Positions 62,047-64,000 of a stretch of DNA of 64,000 nt are shown piece by piece. The translations under genes were made by a program, and so were the position numbers. Positions within the stretch are counted from its first letter, which is position 1; each line of letters opens with the position of its first letter. Origin of the DNA: Cheilinus undulatus (Eukaryota > Chordata > Actinopteri > Labriformes > Labridae); the NCBI RefSeq assembly GCF_018320785.1, contig NC_054867.1:31933855-31997854 (forward strand), in the 5' to 3' direction. Below the pieces are notes generated by a model that was given only the letters and a program-made list of their open reading frames with translations, did not search any database and was not told the origin of the DNA.

Positions 62047-63352
62047 TCATTCCTGGTGTGTGTGAGCATCACGCAGCAAACACAGTTCATCTTCTGCTTT
62101 CTTAAACAGAAGAGGGACCCCTGAAGCATGAAGGACAGTCTGTAAGTGCTGGATCCTCTCTGCATGAAGCAGCATCGTTGGTTTCCGTTTTCCCAGCTCA
62201 GCTGACAATCTGTGGATGCGCTCTTCCAGCTATAAATATGAAAAACACCAACAGTGATGCAGGTAAAACTGTGTCGGTGATTACATACAGCTTAGCCTTG
62301 TGTGATCCAGCAGTTATTCACATATGATGATTAATGGTTGGAATGGGACGCCAAAAGAATGCATGCAGAATGTGAAACACCACTGTCGGTCATCAAACCT
62401 TGGATTACTTCTCTAATGATCAGAGCCTCATAAAACCTGTCTCTTTACAAATAAGAGAAACCAGAAAAATGCAACTGTGTTTTCACTGACTGAACAGTAG
62501 AAAGGCTAAATACTGAAATTAATCTAACCTTTCTTTTTACTGCAGTTCTCAACTGGTGAGCCAAGACTCAAAAGTTAGTCGCAAATTTGGGCCGGGGAAA
62601 AAATGTGGCTAAGGGCATATTTAGGCCTACACTTTGGTTGATCCAGTCTAGACCATGGACAAATCTGCTGCACTGTTACATAATGACATCAGGTTTGGTC
62701 TGTGTTCACATGGGGGCATTTAGAAGTGTAACAAAACATGGGGTGCGCCAGTAGTCAAGTGGTTAAGGCGCGCACCATGTACGCAGGCGACCCGGGCTCG
62801 GGTCTGGCCCGTGGCACTATTTCCTGCATGTCTCTCCCCGCTCACTTCCCTGTTTCTGACTCTATCCAACATCAAATAAAGGCAAAAAGGCCAAAAATAA
62901 ATCTTAAAAAAAAATAAAAATAAAAAATAATAATAAGTGTAACAAAATATGTGATGCACCAACTACATGCTCTCTAATTGGTCAGAATTTCTAGTGGTTT
63001 ATGAACACAAAAAAACTTTACAGGTATGCAACTTTGATACTTCAATCTAAGTTGAATGTATATGAAATACATTTTACTAAATCAAAACGTAAACTGTGCT
63101 CAGTATGAAAACGTCTGGATATTTCTAGACTGGGGATGAAATAACTTGACCACAATGGCACCTTTAGGAAACAGTTACATCTACTAGTGTCATCAGTGAC
63201 ATAACTTAAGTGCTCTTTGTTGTTCTCCGCTTAAAGAAAAATACCCTCTTACTTCCTTTAACTCTTCACAAACAGCTGTCCTTTCCATTTTTTCCTCCTT
63301 TCCACTGGTCTGCAGCCAACTTTGCAACACTCCTCTAAGTTTCTGCCAAGCC
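62047..63352 (-). CDS. Unidentified coiled-coil protein, last two exons
   Basis: Exons 63253-63352 (enters in phase with one leftover base) and 62047-62229 (stop TGA at 62047). The peptide reads AWQKLRGVLQSWLQTSGKEE, then ERTAVCEELKE, LEERIHRLSAEL, LLHAERIQHLQTVLHASG and ends LRDAHTHQE. Heptad-like Leu/Ala/Glu spacing suggests a helical coiled coil. I do not recognise the family. The rest of the gene lies to the right of the window. It is transcribed in the same direction as the transferrin-like gene, whose ATG is about 520 bp further on. Confidence 0.6.
62741..62934 (+). mobile_element. tRNA-derived SINE with 17-bp target duplication
   Basis: The head GTAGTCAAGTGGTTAAGGCG with GGGCTCGGGTCTGGCCC resembles a Leu/Ser-type tRNA. 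The body is CATGTCTCTCCCCGCTCAC... then ATCAAATAAAGGC, followed by an A-rich tail. The flanks AAGTGTAACAAAACATG (62724-62740) and AAGTGTAACAAAATATG (62935-62951) differ by one base. The intact duplication suggests a fairly recent insertion. Confidence 0.8.
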
Positions 63353-63391
63353 CTGAGTGAACAGAGAATACGACATCAGTTAGTATAACAA

Positions 63392-63978
63392 TTCATAAAG
63401 TATTCAGACCCCCTTCATTTTTTTCTGACTTTTTATGTTGCAGCCTAATACTACCAAAAACATACATAATTTTAATTCTCACTGATCTACGATCAGTACC
63501 CCATCATGACATAGTAAAAACTGGATTTTAGAAATATTTGCAAATTTATGAAAAACTGAAATATCACATTGACTCAGTCTGGCCAGACACTACGCTCTGG
63601 AAATGATCCTGGTTGTACCAAACTTCTTCCATTCGGGAATTATGAAAGGCCACTGCGCTCTTAGGAACCTTCAGTGCAACATATTTTTTTGTAGCCTTCC
63701 CCACATCTGTACTGTAAAACAATCTTGTCTCTGAGCTTTGCAGGCAGTTTCTTTGACCTCATGGATTGGTTTTTGCTCTGATATGGAGGTGGACTCCAAT
63801 CAAGAAACATCTCAGCAAAGATCCAGAGAAATGGGAGGGACCTGAGCTAAATTTCAAGTGTTGTTGCAAAGGGTCTGAATACTTATGTCACTGTGATATT
63901 TCAGTTTCTTTATATCAGGCTGCAACGTAAGAAAAAAGATATAAGCGAAGAGGATCTGAATACTTTCTGAATGCAGTG
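63392..63978. mobile_element. Internally deleted Tc1-like element
   Basis: Ends CATAAAGTATTCAGACCCCC and GGATCTGAATACTTTCTGAATGCA are inverted. Inside, CAAACTTCTTCCATTCGGGA, CCTCATGGATTGGTTTTTGCTCTG and GGTGGACTCCAATCAAG are the landmarks of a widespread fish Tc1 family. Most of the transposase is gone; non-autonomous. Confidence 0.75.
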
Positions 63979-64000
63979 TTTGTAAAAAAAAAAAAAAAAA

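Noticed and set aside
62741-62815. Possible tRNA gene
   Set aside because: Same reasoning: it is a SINE head with target duplication and A-rich tail.
1-64000. Retroviral, LTR or Polinton-type element
   Set aside because: I found no paired long terminal repeats and no polymerase, protease, capsid or envelope signatures anywhere in the window.
1-64000. CRISPR array or bacterial operon
   Set aside because: No regularly spaced direct repeats; the window is intron-bearing vertebrate DNA.

Overview
This is nuclear DNA from a bony fish, most likely a spiny-rayed teleost. Genes are split by GT-AG introns. Several Tc1/mariner relics, hAT-type and Harbinger-type DNA transposons and tRNA-derived SINEs sit in the introns and gaps. 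The gene order H1-8 (oocyte linker histone) next to TMCC1 matches the human 3q21-q22 neighbourhood. I found no recognisable retrovirus or LTR element and no CRISPR array or ribosomal RNA gene.

Layout. (1) About 1-8064 and 12388-21961, minus strand: two tandem copies of a fish immunoglobulin-superfamily receptor gene. Each has a short signal peptide, two Ig-like exons (288 and 315 nt in both copies), a Thr/Ser/Pro-rich stalk built from phase-1 microexons, one membrane helix and a tyrosine-bearing tail. Copy 2 is complete (17 exons, 462 aa predicted). Copy 1 runs off the left edge. (2) 23797-25109, plus strand: five-exon oocyte-type linker histone. (3) 25592-27515, minus strand: an apparently intact, tail-only TMCC1 paralogue of 205 aa. 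(4) 30689-38459, minus strand: TMCC1 (about 652 aa), with likely noncoding 5' exons reaching to about 49.3 kb, where the first exon carries a full palindromic CRE. (5) 51921-61527, minus strand: a 17-exon, 731-aa, two-lobed secreted transferrin-family protein. It keeps the two Asp iron ligands but has lost every Tyr and His ligand and both anion-site Arg residues. (6) 62047-63352 and beyond, minus strand: the last two exons of an unidentified coiled-coil protein.

How the parts relate. The receptor copies are a recent local duplication. Transposons date it: a DNA element with inverted ends is shared by both copies, while a 2.75-kb hAT element, a Tc1 relic, a SINE and other insertions are private to one. 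The TMCC1-like gene is an older partial duplication of the TMCC1 3' half. The transferrin-like gene looks like a functional protein that has left iron binding behind.

The points most worth following up are the metal-dead transferrin, the tail-only TMCC1 paralogue, and the receptor pair with its changing stalk. All exon models were read by eye from splice sites and reading-frame phase; none has transcript support here.
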